From contig NC_084922.1 of the NCBI RefSeq assembly GCF_958298935.1, positions 17,362,501 to 17,426,500 on the forward strand: a stretch of 64,000 nt of DNA, given 5' to 3'. The translations under genes and the position numbers were made by a program. Origin of the DNA: Phragmites australis (Eukaryota; Streptophyta; Magnoliopsida; Poales; Poaceae). Positions 45,826-57,901 of the stretch are shown here, one piece after another. Numbering within the stretch: position 1 is the first letter of the stretch; every line of letters begins with the position of its first letter. Below the pieces are notes generated by a model that saw only the letters and a program-made list of their open reading frames with translations, did not search any database and was not told the DNA's origin.

Positions 45826-46980
45826 TGCTTCAGGTCATCAACAGCTAGCGAAGATGCCTGAGGGCTTCCAAGAAGGCTTCCTCTACCCTTCATCGATCTA
45901 ATTGAGAGACGTCCTGACATCAAACAAATTGGGACCAATCTCCGATTACTGTGGAAAAGACTGTCGAAGGCTCTAGAACCAAGCAAGGCACCATCAATGG
46001 ATGTTTGGCCTTTTCTCCAACTCTATGGAGAAATATGATGGAACAACAAACCCTGTTGAGTTTCTCCAGGTCTATACCATAACCATCCAAGCAGCTAATG
46101 AAAACGAGAAGGTAATAGCGAATTACCTCCCGACGGCCCATGAAGGGGCAGCTGGGACATGGTGACATATTTATCCCCAGGAACAATCTACTCATCAGAG
46201 TAGCTCTGTGACGTGTTCCGAGCTAACTTCCAGGGTATGTACATTTGCCCCGGCATGAAGAACACTCTCCACCACTATGAGCAGATGGTGACGAAACCTT
46301 GTGTGAGTTCGTGTTACACTTCAGCAACACCGGGAACACCATCGCCAAGATTAGCGACTACGGCGTTACCCATGTGTTCAATCAGAGGGTTAAGAGTAGA
46401 TGTTGCATTGAGGACACTATCAGAAAGGAGCCCAAAATGATTAAGGAGCTCAGGCAGATCGTCGTCAAGTCTGTTGGGGTCGAGAACGCACTCCTTTACG
46501 TTAAGAAAAAGACTCAGAGCATCAAGTGTCCCCAACCCGAGCTCAAAGGCGACAAGGTCTAGAGCAAGCGCAAGAGGTATACCAAGTAAGGTAAGGGTAT
46601 GAAAGCTAAATCTCACGAAGTTTTTGTAGATCTACCCGATGTTCATCCCGATCAGTGCTCCAGTCATTCTCAATGCAAAAGCTTTGCACAATCTCCGGTG
46701 GACGAGGTAGGAAGCCTTGGTGCGACTTCCACCAAATTGACAATCACAACATTTACAAGTGTTGCCTCTGGAAAAGGTTGGTCAAGGTGAAAGTCAAAAT
46801 AGTACCCAAGGGAAAGAAGGTCAAGGTCGCAACCTATAGCAAAGACTCCAACTCGGATGACAGCGAGGATGACATGGGCACAATATCTTTTCAGCCAGAT
46901 GAAAGAATGATTGACCACATGTTCGTTGGTTCCATGTCCTACGAGTCCAAGCTGTAGTACAAGACAGTGGCCCAAGAAGT
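45826..46980 (+). pseudogene. Tat-type gag
   Basis: EKYDGTTNPVEFLQVYTITI and ANENEKVIANYLPTAHEGAAGTW (46026-46160) match the gag start of Tat elements. It continues, shifted, as ETLCEFVLHFSNTGNTIAKI (46291-46350) and later has KWCDFHQIDNHNIYKCCLWKRL-type text (46715-46785), a Cys/His pattern C-x2-H-x4-H-x4-C. An acidic Asp/Ser-rich stretch (46840-46880) follows. Frameshifts and stops are frequent. The 5' part is missing beyond the CACTA terminus at 45819. Confidence 0.7.
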
Positions 46981-46995
46981 CCTAGTCACTATTCT

Positions 46996-47902
46996 TGATG
47001 AGCCCATGGCTCCTTCGGATATGATCAATACCACCAATAATCCTCGAATCATACAAGGTCCAATTACAAGAGCATGTGCATGACAATTAGACAATTAGGT
47101 GAACTCATTTCTCTCTATTTATGCTTCCTTAGTTGGATTCCCACTAAATTATTGTGATATTTTATTGCTTAGGAACGTGGGAGAAGCACCACAACCTTAC
47201 CCAAGCGTCACCCTTGAAGGCCAAGTCTACTCGGACTTGAGGCTGAGCTCTAGACGTGGTCGTTGTTGAAGTCATGATCATGGTCGAGTTGCAGGACAGC
47301 ACGTCAATAAAACAGGCATAACTCTCTCATGTGAAGTCCATTTTAGGAAATGTTGGACATTCTGGAAAGCTTACGATGAGTCCTTTCCAATGGATATGAG
47401 CTTGATCAAATATTTCTTATAGTTTAGTCAGAGTCAAAGAAATAAGGTGATGTGCTACTATTTTGGACCTAGTTAGGTCTTGTAATCATGTCGAGGTTGG
47501 AGTCCAGGTTGTGTATGCCTCTTTCCATAGCTGCACAACCCAAGGTTGACATCCTCACGTCCTCCCTATATATACATAGTAGCCGTCATAGTTTAGGCTT
47601 AGGTTTATTTTAGATTATTCCATTTTAGATAGTTTTGTGATTTATTGGTTTGCTGAACCCCAACTCGAGTGCTTCATTGGTAATTAGCAATATTCAGATT
47701 GCATCTATCTGTTCTTTCTTGTGTTCTTGATTCACTGGCGAGGTCAACTGCGTCTTGGCACGGTTGATAACCATAGAGTAGTGGTGTAGTGGTTGAGAGG
47801 GTTCTCGATCTGTTCTGTTCGGAGCCTTTGGATCATCAATGTCGAAACTCCACCAATCAACTTATCATATTAACTTTCGGAAGATCGAACAAACATGCAT
47901 CA
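46996..47902 (+). mobile_element. Old CRM-like solo LTR
   Basis: 907 bp from TGATGAGCCC to CATGCATCA, flanked by ATTCT (46991-46995) and ATTCC (47903-47907), a target duplication with one difference. It shares with the younger LTRs the coding tail (GPITRA at 47054-47075, now with stops), the TATA region (CTATATATACATAG, about 47566) and the 'CGAGGTCAAC...GATAACCAT' block (about 47740). Clearly older and more diverged. Confidence 0.88.
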
Positions 47903-47907
47903 ATTCC

Positions 47908-48470
47908 TCAACGTCGTTAAGTGGTCGGACACCAAAATCTCCTTTAGTCAAGAAGACAGCCCTGATAACTTCGTATGACTGAGTCGCTTTTCAATAGTGG
48001 TTGAGCCTATGATAAAAAAAAAATACAGGGTAACCCGAACTATTATCGATAGAGAGAGTTCTCTAAACATCCTCTTCACTAATGCACCCGGAAGAATGAT
48101 GATCTCTCGATCTACCATCAAGCCAGTTACTCAAGCCTTCTATAGTATAGTACTCAAGTCTTCGACCACTCCTATCGACCAAATATCACTACCTGTTACC
48201 TTTGACAAGCCAGATAATTTCTGAATAGAAAAAAATCCTATTTGACGTGGTTGATTTCTAGAAGGCATACAATGTCATCTTAGGAAGACCTACTCTCGCC
48301 AAATTTATGGCAGCCACACACTATGCTTATCATTGCATAAAAATCCCCTGACCTGAAGGAGTCATCACTGTCCGGGGTTGTCCTAAAGCTGGTCTCCATT
48401 GCGATAAGCGAAGTCTCTACATGGTGGCTCAACATCAACCAAACGAGGAACCAAAAAGCTCAAGGGTTAA
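47908..48470 (+). pseudogene. Tat-type aspartic protease region
   Basis: ISFSQEDSPDNF, then MVEPMIKKKYRVTRTIIDRESSLNILF (47997-48080), then QISLPVTFDKPDNF and, in other frames, AYNVILGRPTLAKFMAA-type text (48270-48315) correspond to the protease of Tat elements (canonical MDGGSSLNILY...LGRP.YAKFMA). Asp of the active site is kept, but the two glycines are replaced (DRESS), so activity is unlikely. Pol proper does not follow. Confidence 0.7.
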
Positions 48471-49480
48471 GGTGGATAAGAAGCCTCAGTCACAACCATG
48501 ATGACAACACCTCGAGATGCACACCCAAAAGACTTAGGGGTTTGGCTTCACGATTCATCTAAGGCTCGTGAAATAGCGTCTATGCTACCCTCGAAACAAT
48601 AAGGGTCACTGCTTATTTTCTTGATTTAGTCTGTATCATTTAGGTTCAAGATAATGGGCCTGCATAGCTTAAGGATCATCAAAAGTTTTCTGTAAGTTCT
48701 AAGTGTAAGTCCATAGTGTACCTTCTCACAATAATAAAGATCATATTTCCTATGAAGTTGATCAATTTTCTTTTTCTGCCTTAATTGCCTTTCCTCACAT
48801 CTTCATGTCTGGCAAACGGGGTAAGATACTTCTCGGATTCTGCATCCTAAACGTGTACCTAGGGTGGTGAAATGTTTATCTTGACCTAAGGGCAATATGA
48901 CCTCCTTTTACTTTAAAGATGTTTTTTACTATCTGGACTGCCCACCCGGAATTTCCATTTCCTAGTAGACAGTCGGGGGCTTAATAAGTACTATGTGCTG
49001 GAAACTAAAGGCAACATCTTGTGTGTTCCCTGAAAGAAAATTTTAATGAGAAGGGAAGAACCATTGTGTTACGAACTCAGTGTTTCGAAAAGGCTAATTT
49101 TTTAGTTCCACAGGTGACCGGGGGCTACGATGTCTCCCACTCAAGTGGACCAAAGGCCGATAATAATAAGCGCTCCAACTAGTGATCAACGTGTCGTAAA
49201 CTAATAAAGGAAGAAGCGAGAAGAGATCATGATATGCTGTCGAAAGAGTCTAGCATAAAGTACTCCCATCAGGCATGAAGAAACTTCAAGTTCACAATTT
49301 AAACTAACAAAATCTACCATGTTTTCTTACAGACTGTAGGGTAAAGGTAAAAAAAATAGACTACACCGAGGGCAAGAATCCAACAGTCCACGAAGGCCTT
49401 GGCCACTTTCGTCACATCCTCAACTTTTTTGGCCAAAGATTTTTCTGACTTGTCTCTGAATCCTTCTAGGAGAATATTCG
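48471..49480. other. Spacer of Tat-type deletion derivative
   Basis: AT-rich. 48950-49060 resembles the spacer near 8900-8990 of the other plus-strand copy. No gene is supported. Confidence 0.45.
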
Positions 49481-49489
49481 CATTTAAGT

Positions 49490-52129
49490 CCTATTGGTGG
49501 GTTTTCACGACAGCCACCACGTAGGTGAGTGTCAGCTCCACGCATTGTCAGGACTAGCTCAAGAGGTAATCAGTGATCGCCTCTTGGAACCCACCAAGTG
49601 CCTCAATAAGCTTGGTAACCTAGACAGCAAGTCTGGTAGCATCCTCTCTATCGGTAGTTTCTGTCTAGATTCCAACCCCGGCAAGCACTTTCTTGGAGGA
49701 TGTCAAGCGCCACGATAAGTTGTTAGCAGGTGACTAACATTTTAGCCCTTTCTTGAGAAACAATTTCTAGGGCCGTGGAAAGTTCTGCAAGGCAATATGT
49801 TAGGAAGACGGAGGAGAATAAATAACTTGTCAGGATATGGGAGGCTCACCCTTCATCTAGCCCTCAAACATAGCATTTGCCTTCTCCTACTTAGTTGTCA
49901 CCCGAGAAAGTTGCTGGTGTAGCCCAGAGTTCTCCTTCTTGAGCTTAGCAACTCAGGCGGAGGCCTTCTCAGCGTTGCAATGGGACTTCTCCAAGTGGCG
50001 CACGACAAACTTCAAAGAATGACAAGGTCAGTACTAGTCATTTTTTAATTTGGTTTTTAACTTGCAGGAAGGATCTTACCACAAAGAAGGCATTAAGCAC
50101 TGAATCCTATTGATGGCCTGCTCACCCTTCAAGTATGTCCCCCCAAGATAAATTTAGCGCAACCCCATACTCCTTTTGCGGAGAGGCAACATTGGCCTTA
50201 GTGCTGGCTACTTCCAGTTCTTGTCTGGTAGCCACTGATGTCGGGGCTCACTAGGCTTGTTTCCATCTCCTTCAGAGGAGGGAGGCATTGGAGGTTGGGG
50301 AAGTCAAGGCTTGAGCACTATTGGTGATACTCTGGCTAGCCTGTAGGAGAGACAAATTCAAAACATGCATTTCACCAAGCATATGAAGCAATTCTCAACA
50401 TACCTGAGTCGTTTCTTAGACCCCAAAAGCTTCATCGGGACCAGAAGATGTGCCAATCTCTTGCTCCCTGATGCTAGCTAGGTAAAAGGAGTTTCACCAG
50501 ACAGGCTCATAGGGATTACTGTCTTCTTGCACTCCTGAGTTGAGGGCTATGACATACTTAAGAAACTAAAGAACCAGCATGGTTGCAAAGGATCGGGGTA
50601 AATGCTTAAGTTACCAAGGTCGATGTTGTTGTCGAAGGTGGCATAAGGTCAGTGGGGGTAGAAGGAGCAGGAGCAGTTGGAGTCGGTGACATGATAACAC
50701 CATGCCGCTATCGAAGGGTATGATTTAAAGTGTACCACTTCCGGTCTCACTCAGACCCCTGCTCCCCTTGATAAAAAAATCATTTGGGTCTTCAGCAAGG
50801 GCTCATGCATTCTTGGCCTACAGATCAGGACCCCCACGTCCAGGGAGCTGCCCAAGTCAGTAATAAACTATCATTATGAGTGAGTCTACTTGAAACGAAA
50901 GACAAGAATCGAGGGGGCTTTTTATAGTACTTACCAACAAATTCTTTCCTGAGCTTCGGGGTCCAAATATACGATGGGACCCGGGATGTCCTTGCGAATG
51001 GAAGGAGGGATGGCTTCGAAAAGCATCATAACCTTAGTATCAATAACCTTCAATGAGTATACTGTAAGAAAAAGCAACTGTGAATAAGGATAGATCTTAC
51101 GGACCCCTTACATATGACTACTCAGGATCGGGAAGTATCTATCTCACTATTTTGGGATGGATCCAATCTAGCTAGAAAAAGCCAAGCCTCGATAATCCTC
51201 AACTTTAGAGGACTAAGGTAGCGCTTCATGAAGTCCATGGCAACATCGTACTCCATTAGATTCCTCTTCTTCATGAACAAGACCTCCTTGATAAGATTTC
51301 GACGAAGGGTGGTCATGACTGGCTCCTCTATCCAAGCGACCCTTGATAGTGGCGCTAGGCCTCGGTAAGGAAGTCCCTTCGAGCTACTCTGGAAATAGAA
51401 CCACTTCTTGTGCCAATCTGACTAGGAGAACTTGGCAGTGAAGTCGATGTGCTCCGCTGACTTGCCTTCTTGGATCTAGAATCCAATACCACTAGTGACC
51501 TTGTTCTGGAGCCTCTTCAGGATGTAGAAATACCGAAAGAGGTCGAGGGAGGGATGAAAGCCGAGATAGGCCTCGCATAGATGCACGAAGACACTCTGAA
51601 TGATGATGGAGTTGGGGTTTAGATGAATAAGCTCCAGGTAATAGAAGGCCAGTACCTCGAGGAAGAAACTGGATGGAGGGAAGCCAAACCCGTAGTAGAA
51701 GAAGTCGAGGAAGACCACCGAGTTGTGGTTATTTGGGATCAAGATCATCTACCGCTCTGCTAGTGTGTAGGGGATCAGAACCCGTGAAGGAATCACCTCC
51801 TCAATCTCGGCCTTCTCCAAGGCCTCCTCCATGATCTCTAACTCCTATCATTCCAAGATTGCACTCGCTATCTTATCGGCAGATGAGCTCTCTTTCTCGA
51901 TCCTCTTCTTGCCCATGGTGGCAGAGAGATTGGGGGAAGAAGGTTTTTCGAGGGTTCTTGGAGCGGAGGCACAAAGAACGATGAGGGTGACAGAAAGCAG
52001 CCAATGACGGAGGAATGGATGTTGAAGTGGATCTTCCTTTGCCTTTATGAGAGAGGAGGCTCCTGGAAATGATGGTCCAACTGATGATGTCACACGACTC
52101 AAAGCCATGACCTCCCTCTTTATTGTCAC
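49490..52129 (-). pseudogene. Antisense gene (aORF) of Tat-type derivative, Transposase_28-like
   Basis: Minus strand, read from the right. N-terminus 52129-51848 with a KKRIEKESSSADKIASAIL-type end. A Transposase_28-like (PF04195) core at 51748-51476: VVFLDFFYYGFGFPPSSFFL, then FYYLELIHLNPNSIIIQSVF and VHLCEAYLGFHPSLDLFRYF, the strongest match in this window to that family. It continues at 51316-51122 (MKRYLSPLKLRIIEAWLF). A coiled-coil part lies near 49990-49860 (KENSGLHQQLSRVTT). Stops and probable introns separate the blocks. Position, strand and domain order parallel the antisense gene at 12301-31658. Function unknown. Confidence 0.72.
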
Positions 52130-52547
52130 GTCGCATACAATATCTGACGCATGCGAGGTAGTTGGCGCCGTACCTCAAGGAGTTCGCCTCCTTGTGCAGC
52201 TATCGTAATTGTGACACTATAGCAGGGAAAGATTCTCACCACTATCTAAAATCTCTGCTACAACATTTCAAAACTCAAAGTTCACCAGTAACAAACTTTT
52301 TCCTTCCAAAGAGTTGGGCTTCCCAACGATCCATTCGAAGGGAATACCTTCTCAAGAACTTTTTTAAGAGCTTGGAGGTGTTCAAAATCCCAAGTAGGTG
52401 ATCTTAAAATCGAGGAAACCCGGTTAGATGTTTTATCCATATTGAAAACCCCAAGTCTGCTTGATGATATGGTCAGACAAAAAGCTTATCTTTGCTGACT
52501 ATATACTTGAACCATCGAAGCCTTATTTCTCGTACTAACGGGGGGCT
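52130..52547. other. Spacer and polypurine tract before 3' LTR
   Basis: Upstream region of the antisense gene on the minus strand. Ends with ACGGGGGGCT before the LTR. 52370-52547 resembles 10380-10551. Confidence 0.5.
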
Positions 52548-53048
52548 TGACGATGAATAAAGGATAGTTATCATATTCGGGTGCCCTCAGGTCTCCCGTA
52601 ATTCTCGGGGCATATCTTTATCTCTGGGAAGATGACCCCTGGAAGAATGGAAACTACCCGCAGGAATCCAAGGTGTCTTGTAATTGGGAAGGTCTATCTT
52701 CAAGAATACAAAGAAAGATTCCAGAGGACGTACGACTCCCCCATATATATACGGAGCTGAGGGCCCTGCGGAGGGGGAGGGGGCGACCACCAAGTCATTA
52801 CAACCAATACAAGCCAATCGAAGATAAAGAAGAAATCACCAATTAGGTTTAGATCCATTTAGGCTAGCTACATCCCCTTATAACAGGCTCTGATCAATAA
52901 AATACAAACAAAATGTAGAGTTATTATACTTATGAAGGCTTGAACCTATCTAAAAATTCCTATATGTTTCTCTTGTGATTCGTCTACTCAAAGCATCCCC
53001 CTATTCTTCAACAAGCTTGTTAGATTGACGGTTTACCAATCATCAACA
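52548..53048 (+). mobile_element. 3' LTR of Tat-type derivative
   Basis: About 501 bp, TGACGATG to CATCAACA. TATA-like CCATATATATACGG at 52740-52753. Same family as 10552-11064. Confidence 0.7.
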
Positions 53049-53546
53049 CCTATATTCTAGAGGCATATCTTTATCCCTAGGAAGAGAATCCCTAGACGTA
53101 TAGAAATTGCCCATAGATGCATAGGACATCTCGTAAATAGAGAAGTTTATCTCTAAGAATAATAAGGAATGACTTCAAGAGCCGTACGATGACCCCTTAT
53201 GCATATGGAGCTATGGGACCTTGTAGAGGACAAGACAATTGAAGCCATTCAAGCCTATATGAGCTATAAACCCTCGAGTCTTTTGTATTTTCGATCTACA
53301 TTAGCAATCCTCCCCAACTACACACAACGGAGCCCTTCAACTAAGTTTAGATCTATCTAGGCTAGCTAAGAACCCACTTATAAATAGTCTTGGAGATCAA
53401 TACGATGCTAATAGGATGTAGGGCATTATCCTAAGGGAGGTATTAATCTGTATAAAACTTTGTGTGTATTGTATGATTCGTCTACAGGAAGTATCTACCT
53501 CCTTTTCTACAAGTTCGTAAGATCAACAATTCACCAATCGTCGACA
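53049..53546 (+). mobile_element. Second, diverged LTR copy in tandem
   Basis: 'GGCATATCTTTATCCC', 'GGTATTAATC' and 'CACCAATCGTCGACA' parallel the preceding LTR from its ~80th base onward. It lacks the first part and is more diverged. It begins exactly where the previous LTR ends. Confidence 0.6.
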
Positions 53547-54408
53547 GCCTAGAAATTGCTGAGAAGTAGGATCCAAAGGGGTGGCTGCTACAAGAATGGA
53601 ATATTCCAAAGAGGAGAGGAAATGCCCTGTCCATTTTGGTAGTTCCCGACTGGTCATCTTCAATCTTGTGGCCGAATGCTTAAACATGGTTTAGATCAGC
53701 ACCAAAACTGGTGAACTTGATCTACAAACGGTGGCACAGAGTATGTCGAATTGTCGATTTGATTTGTTGGTTTAAGTATTGTTTGACTAGAGCCTGATTA
53801 TTTAGAGATGTTTTGTCAATTCAATTTACAATTGAATCAGAGGTGCCTATTCTCGATGGATGGATAGTTTTAGGGGTCAAATGTTGTTAGAATCAGGAAA
53901 CTTTTTGCAGCATATTTCTTTGAGCTACGATTCTGCCATGTTTGACGCAGTTTGAATCAATAATTAGTAATATTTAAACTAATACCGAAATGGACAAAAA
54001 TAGTCACTCTTTCTTTTAGCTGAGTTTAGATAGCTACCTCTCGTTGGCAAGAGTTAAGAGTGGTGGTGGTTGTTAATGATGCTAGTTTGAACGTGTGCGC
54101 ATTTAAAAAGAAATGATGGATAGTATATTTGAATGGACATATGAGGGAGTAGGTAAACGTGTCAAAGTTTTCAACATGACTAGTCGCGAAGAAAGAGATC
54201 GTTCACATGATCATATGAGCACAAATCTCTATAACGACATCGTTCACATGATCATTTAGTTAATGCAAACCCCCATGCGTTACCCCCATATGAGCATAAA
54301 TCTCCATAAAGCGAGTCAGACCCTTCGTCTCCAACAAACGGCACACCATCCATAACCTCCTACCATCATCTTGCACCAAACCGGAGATTACACTAGCTAC
54401 TAGAGGAA
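53547..54408. other. 5' flank of GSTF pseudogene
   Basis: No transposon protein or gene recognised. Contains a short imperfect duplication: ATCGTTCACATGATCAT at about 54199 and 54239, each followed or preceded by CATATGAGCA(C/T)AAATCTC. Presumably the original promoter of the GST gene, but no reliable TATA box was picked. Confidence 0.4.
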
Positions 54409-54555
54409 ATGGGGATGAAGGTGTACGGGCCGGCAGCGTCGACGAACATCGCACGAGTTCTAGTGTGCCTGGAGGAGGTCGGCGCAGAGTATGAGCTAGT
54501 GCCCGTCGACATGACCACCGGCGAGCACAAGAGCCTGACGCATGTTGCTCTCAAT

Positions 54556-55249
54556 GTATGTCACCTCTTTTCCTTCATCGCTCCCTGTATTGTAATCCTC
54601 CCGGTTCACGATATATGGTTGAGTTCCTTTACAGTTGCATTATATAGAACTAAACGTTAGCAGTTAGTGCATATATATTTTGACTGATTACTAGCAACTG
54701 CAAAATTACAGCCGGGTTTTTAAATCTGGACCTAATCGTATTAACTTCGCGACCTAACCAATGCATACTTGTCGATTTTCAGTTTCTCACTAAGTTTTAT
54801 GTGTGGAACCCCTGTATTATGAAAATAAGTAAGCACTTTGGTAGTATAGGGTAACTTCTGTGGAGGGTAGTAAGCGGCAGGGATTTTAATTTCGTTTTAT
54901 AATTTTTTTTCATCAGTAAAAACTGATATTTGTAAAATTTTATCAAAATTTTGTTTATTTTTCATCCTCTGATCTATGGATCTCACATGTCAGTATAAAA
55001 GAAAATTTCAAAATTAAATATTTTATTCTCCTCCGAAATTTGTAAAATTTCAACGAATTTTTAATCCCTGATTAGCGGAGGTCAATACAACGGTGTCCAT
55101 GACCACACCTGCAATCACAAATTTCTTAAAACTGGGTAATCGCGTTTCGGTGAATGTTTTTTCCAATCGCCAGCCCTGTGCGACACCGTACATATATATA
55201 TACCTCAGCTCTAAGTCTCAAATCGTTCTTTCTCTACTTGCTTTCGCAG
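54556..55249 (+). other. GSTF intron 1
   Basis: 694 bp, GTATGT ... TTTCGCAG, AT-rich with no insertion recognised. Confidence 0.75.
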
Positions 55250-55599
55250 CCCTTTGGTCAGGTCCCGGCTTTCAAGGATGGTGATCTGATTCTTTCCGGT
55301 GAGGTTGCAACTAAATGAACTAAACGACAACGATCGTTTCTTGCTTGATCTGGTGTGGTGTTGTTGAAGATTTTATAGGTGTCATTGCTTGCATCAGGTA
55401 GTATGGAAGATGATTAGTTAGAACCATTATTTGATGAGGAAGTCAAACAAGGCCGCTATAGCTCCTTTCTCACTAGTCATTTAAGTATGAGATCAGCAGA
55501 TGTTCATGGTTTTAAGCAATCCTTTAATTTGAAGCACTAAGCACTGTCTAATTCCAATAAGTTGCATGCTGAACAAATATTTTGAAGCAGTGGAGTATT

Positions 55600-57650
55600 A
55601 ATGTATGACCTGAAAGTGGCGACTAGAGGGGAGATGAATAGACGCCTCAATAATTTTTTACGAAATAGATGAGCTTCTCCTATTTTTAATCACCCAACGC
55701 ACCTCAAAGTTGGAGCGGAAGCAAAATACTCAAAGAGACAAAACGAGATGGTAAGTCTTAAGGCAATATGACTCCACAGATAAACTATGAACCATAAGTT
55801 CTATTTAAATCATTTTATGTGTCTTTGTGCCCAAAAGCTCGCAACTTTAAAGATAAACGAAATAGAGATGAGATCACCGGGCAAGTAAACTCTTCAAGTT
55901 GATAGTCTAAAGACAAGGAAATTCAAGGCCCTATCATATATGCATATGTATCTGAATTATATGCCTCTAGCAATAAGAAAAATAACTTCCCAAGGTATTG
56001 AAATTTCAGCTTAAAAAGAAAAACGAAAATTAACAACAAAACACCAAGAATTTGCAAACATGCAAGGGAACCAATAGAAGGAAACTAGTAGGAGGAGAAT
56101 TCAAGAATATGCAAGAACATAAATTTCATTACTCAAAGAGGATAGTCCTATTTTATGCAGATTACAAACATTTATCTCTTAAAATTCTCACCTATTACAT
56201 AGGCTAAGCACTCATCTCTCTCCTCTAAAACCCTAGCACAAGGCTCTCATGTGGATGGCTCAAGGGGTGGTCTTCCCAACCAGCCAAACCCTACTATTTA
56301 TAACCTAGGAAACTTGACGTCCAAGTTTTCTTGACTGTTCCCAAAATACCCCTCTCTTGTAGTACATTTTTAACTACCACTGTAGGTATTTTGGTCTATT
56401 TTCACCTCCATCCATCGGACGACCGTGGCGCCTTCATGACTTAGCTTTGTCTCGACGCAAGCTTCGCGATGATGCCACCTGCACTCCATCCACCTATGGT
56501 TTTGTGGCTAAACTAGGAAACCGACTTACACGCTTCTTAAGGCGTGACTCATAGCTGCTTACTTTGACCTCAAGCAAGTCTTCCGATATTGACGTGTGTC
56601 CTCCGTCTTGCAATCTTGATCGCCGGTAAGTCTCTCCCGCTCCCGATCCCTCTGACCGCCTTGTCACTTGCACTGGTATCCACTTCGCTTGACTTTATCA
56701 ACACGTCGCTTTCATCAATCTTCATGTCTTGCCTTGCTTGACATCCACGTGTACCGCTAGGATCATCCTTCACTCCGCCTAGCCTCCTTGCACCAAGCAC
56801 CCCGCTTAGCCCTGATCACTCTTCGTCAACCGCCAAGTTGCATTCATCACCTGCACACCATGAGACCAGCAAATATGCATCTCCAGAACCATATAACATC
56901 ATCATATGTTAGCCCAAATCGAAATCAAGATGAAAAATATTAGACGTAACGAAAATATGAACACCGGATGGTTCGACGTTTACACTAGTGCAACACCGGA
57001 TCATCCGGTGAGTACAACTCTACTGGAACCCGGTTTGCATTCTCCTCTGGAACAATTAGTTCGGTGATCATAAAATCCCAACACTGGACAATCCTGTGAA
57101 CACCTTAACATTTGCCTTAGAACTGAAAAGCTTCGATGATACTCTCCGGTGTTCACATACCTATCGCTGGACCATCCAATGAATACATCTTCATTGGAAC
57201 TTAGTTTTTCAACCTTCCTAGAAACCTTTGTCCGGTGAAGCCTCCGGTAGTCACCTGTGCACACACTGGACTATCCGGTGAGGCTACCGCACCAAACTTT
57301 CATATTTGCACCATTCTCTGGAAAAATTAGTCCGGTGCTCATTCTCACCCACACCGGACCTTTGGTGAATGACTTTTTCTCTACCTCTATGCTGAAATAC
57401 TCTGGTTCTCATCTACCACACACCGGACTATCTGGTGAGGTCAAAAACCCTCACACCGGACTATCCGGTGAGTGTAAGCTTCCTTCACTGAGACAACGAT
57501 ACAAACTCCAATTCTTTTCAACTTTGGTTAGACAAAATCAATATTACAGTATATAACCATGCATATACTAACCAACAAAAACCACACAATTGTCAATCAC
57601 TCATCACACAAGATAAACCAAGGCACATCTCAACTTGGTTTCTCAATTAA
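55600..57650. mobile_element. Unclassified repeat insertion in GSTF intron 2
   Basis: The text from about 55604 (TGACCTGAAAGTGGCGACTAGAGGGG) differs from surrounding intron, and similar openings occur in grass repeats I have seen. 56955-57475 holds many ACCGGA...TCCGGTG motifs. No coding domain, LTR pair or clear target duplication was identified, so both edges are approximate. Confidence 0.35.
56950..57480. repeat. Cluster of ACCGGA / TCCGGTG motifs
   Basis: CACCGGA or CTGGA followed 3-8 bases later by TCCGGTGA recurs at about 56998, 57082, 57160, 57268, 57352, 57420 and 57455, spaced 35-110 bp. Each unit is a short imperfect palindrome. Confidence 0.65.
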
Positions 57651-57901
57651 AAACATGAAATAATTTTGACCACCAAATTATATGATTAACAGTTTAGATT
57701 TTAGAAAGATTAAATTAACTATGTTGGAAAAGAAAATTTTAGATACTAGTTTCATATGGCCCACCCAAATATTGATACAGATATGTTTATTAAAACTAAC
57801 AGTTTTCAAGCACGCAATCTAGGGCATCACTACATGTATATTAATTACCGGTTTGCATACTTAGACAACATATTGTTTGGGTAATATAAAATAAACTTGT
57901 A

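Larger units (their letters stand above)
45820..53048 (+). mobile_element. Tat-type Ty3/gypsy deletion derivative (plus)
   Basis: Order: gag (interrupted on the left by the CACTA end), protease, no RT/RNase H/integrase, minus-strand antisense gene, G-rich tract, 3' LTR 52548-53048. Its LTR is the same family as 10552-11064. The jump from protease (ends ~48460) to spacer text means an internal pol deletion or a non-autonomous design. An old CRM-like solo LTR sits between gag and protease. Confidence 0.75.
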
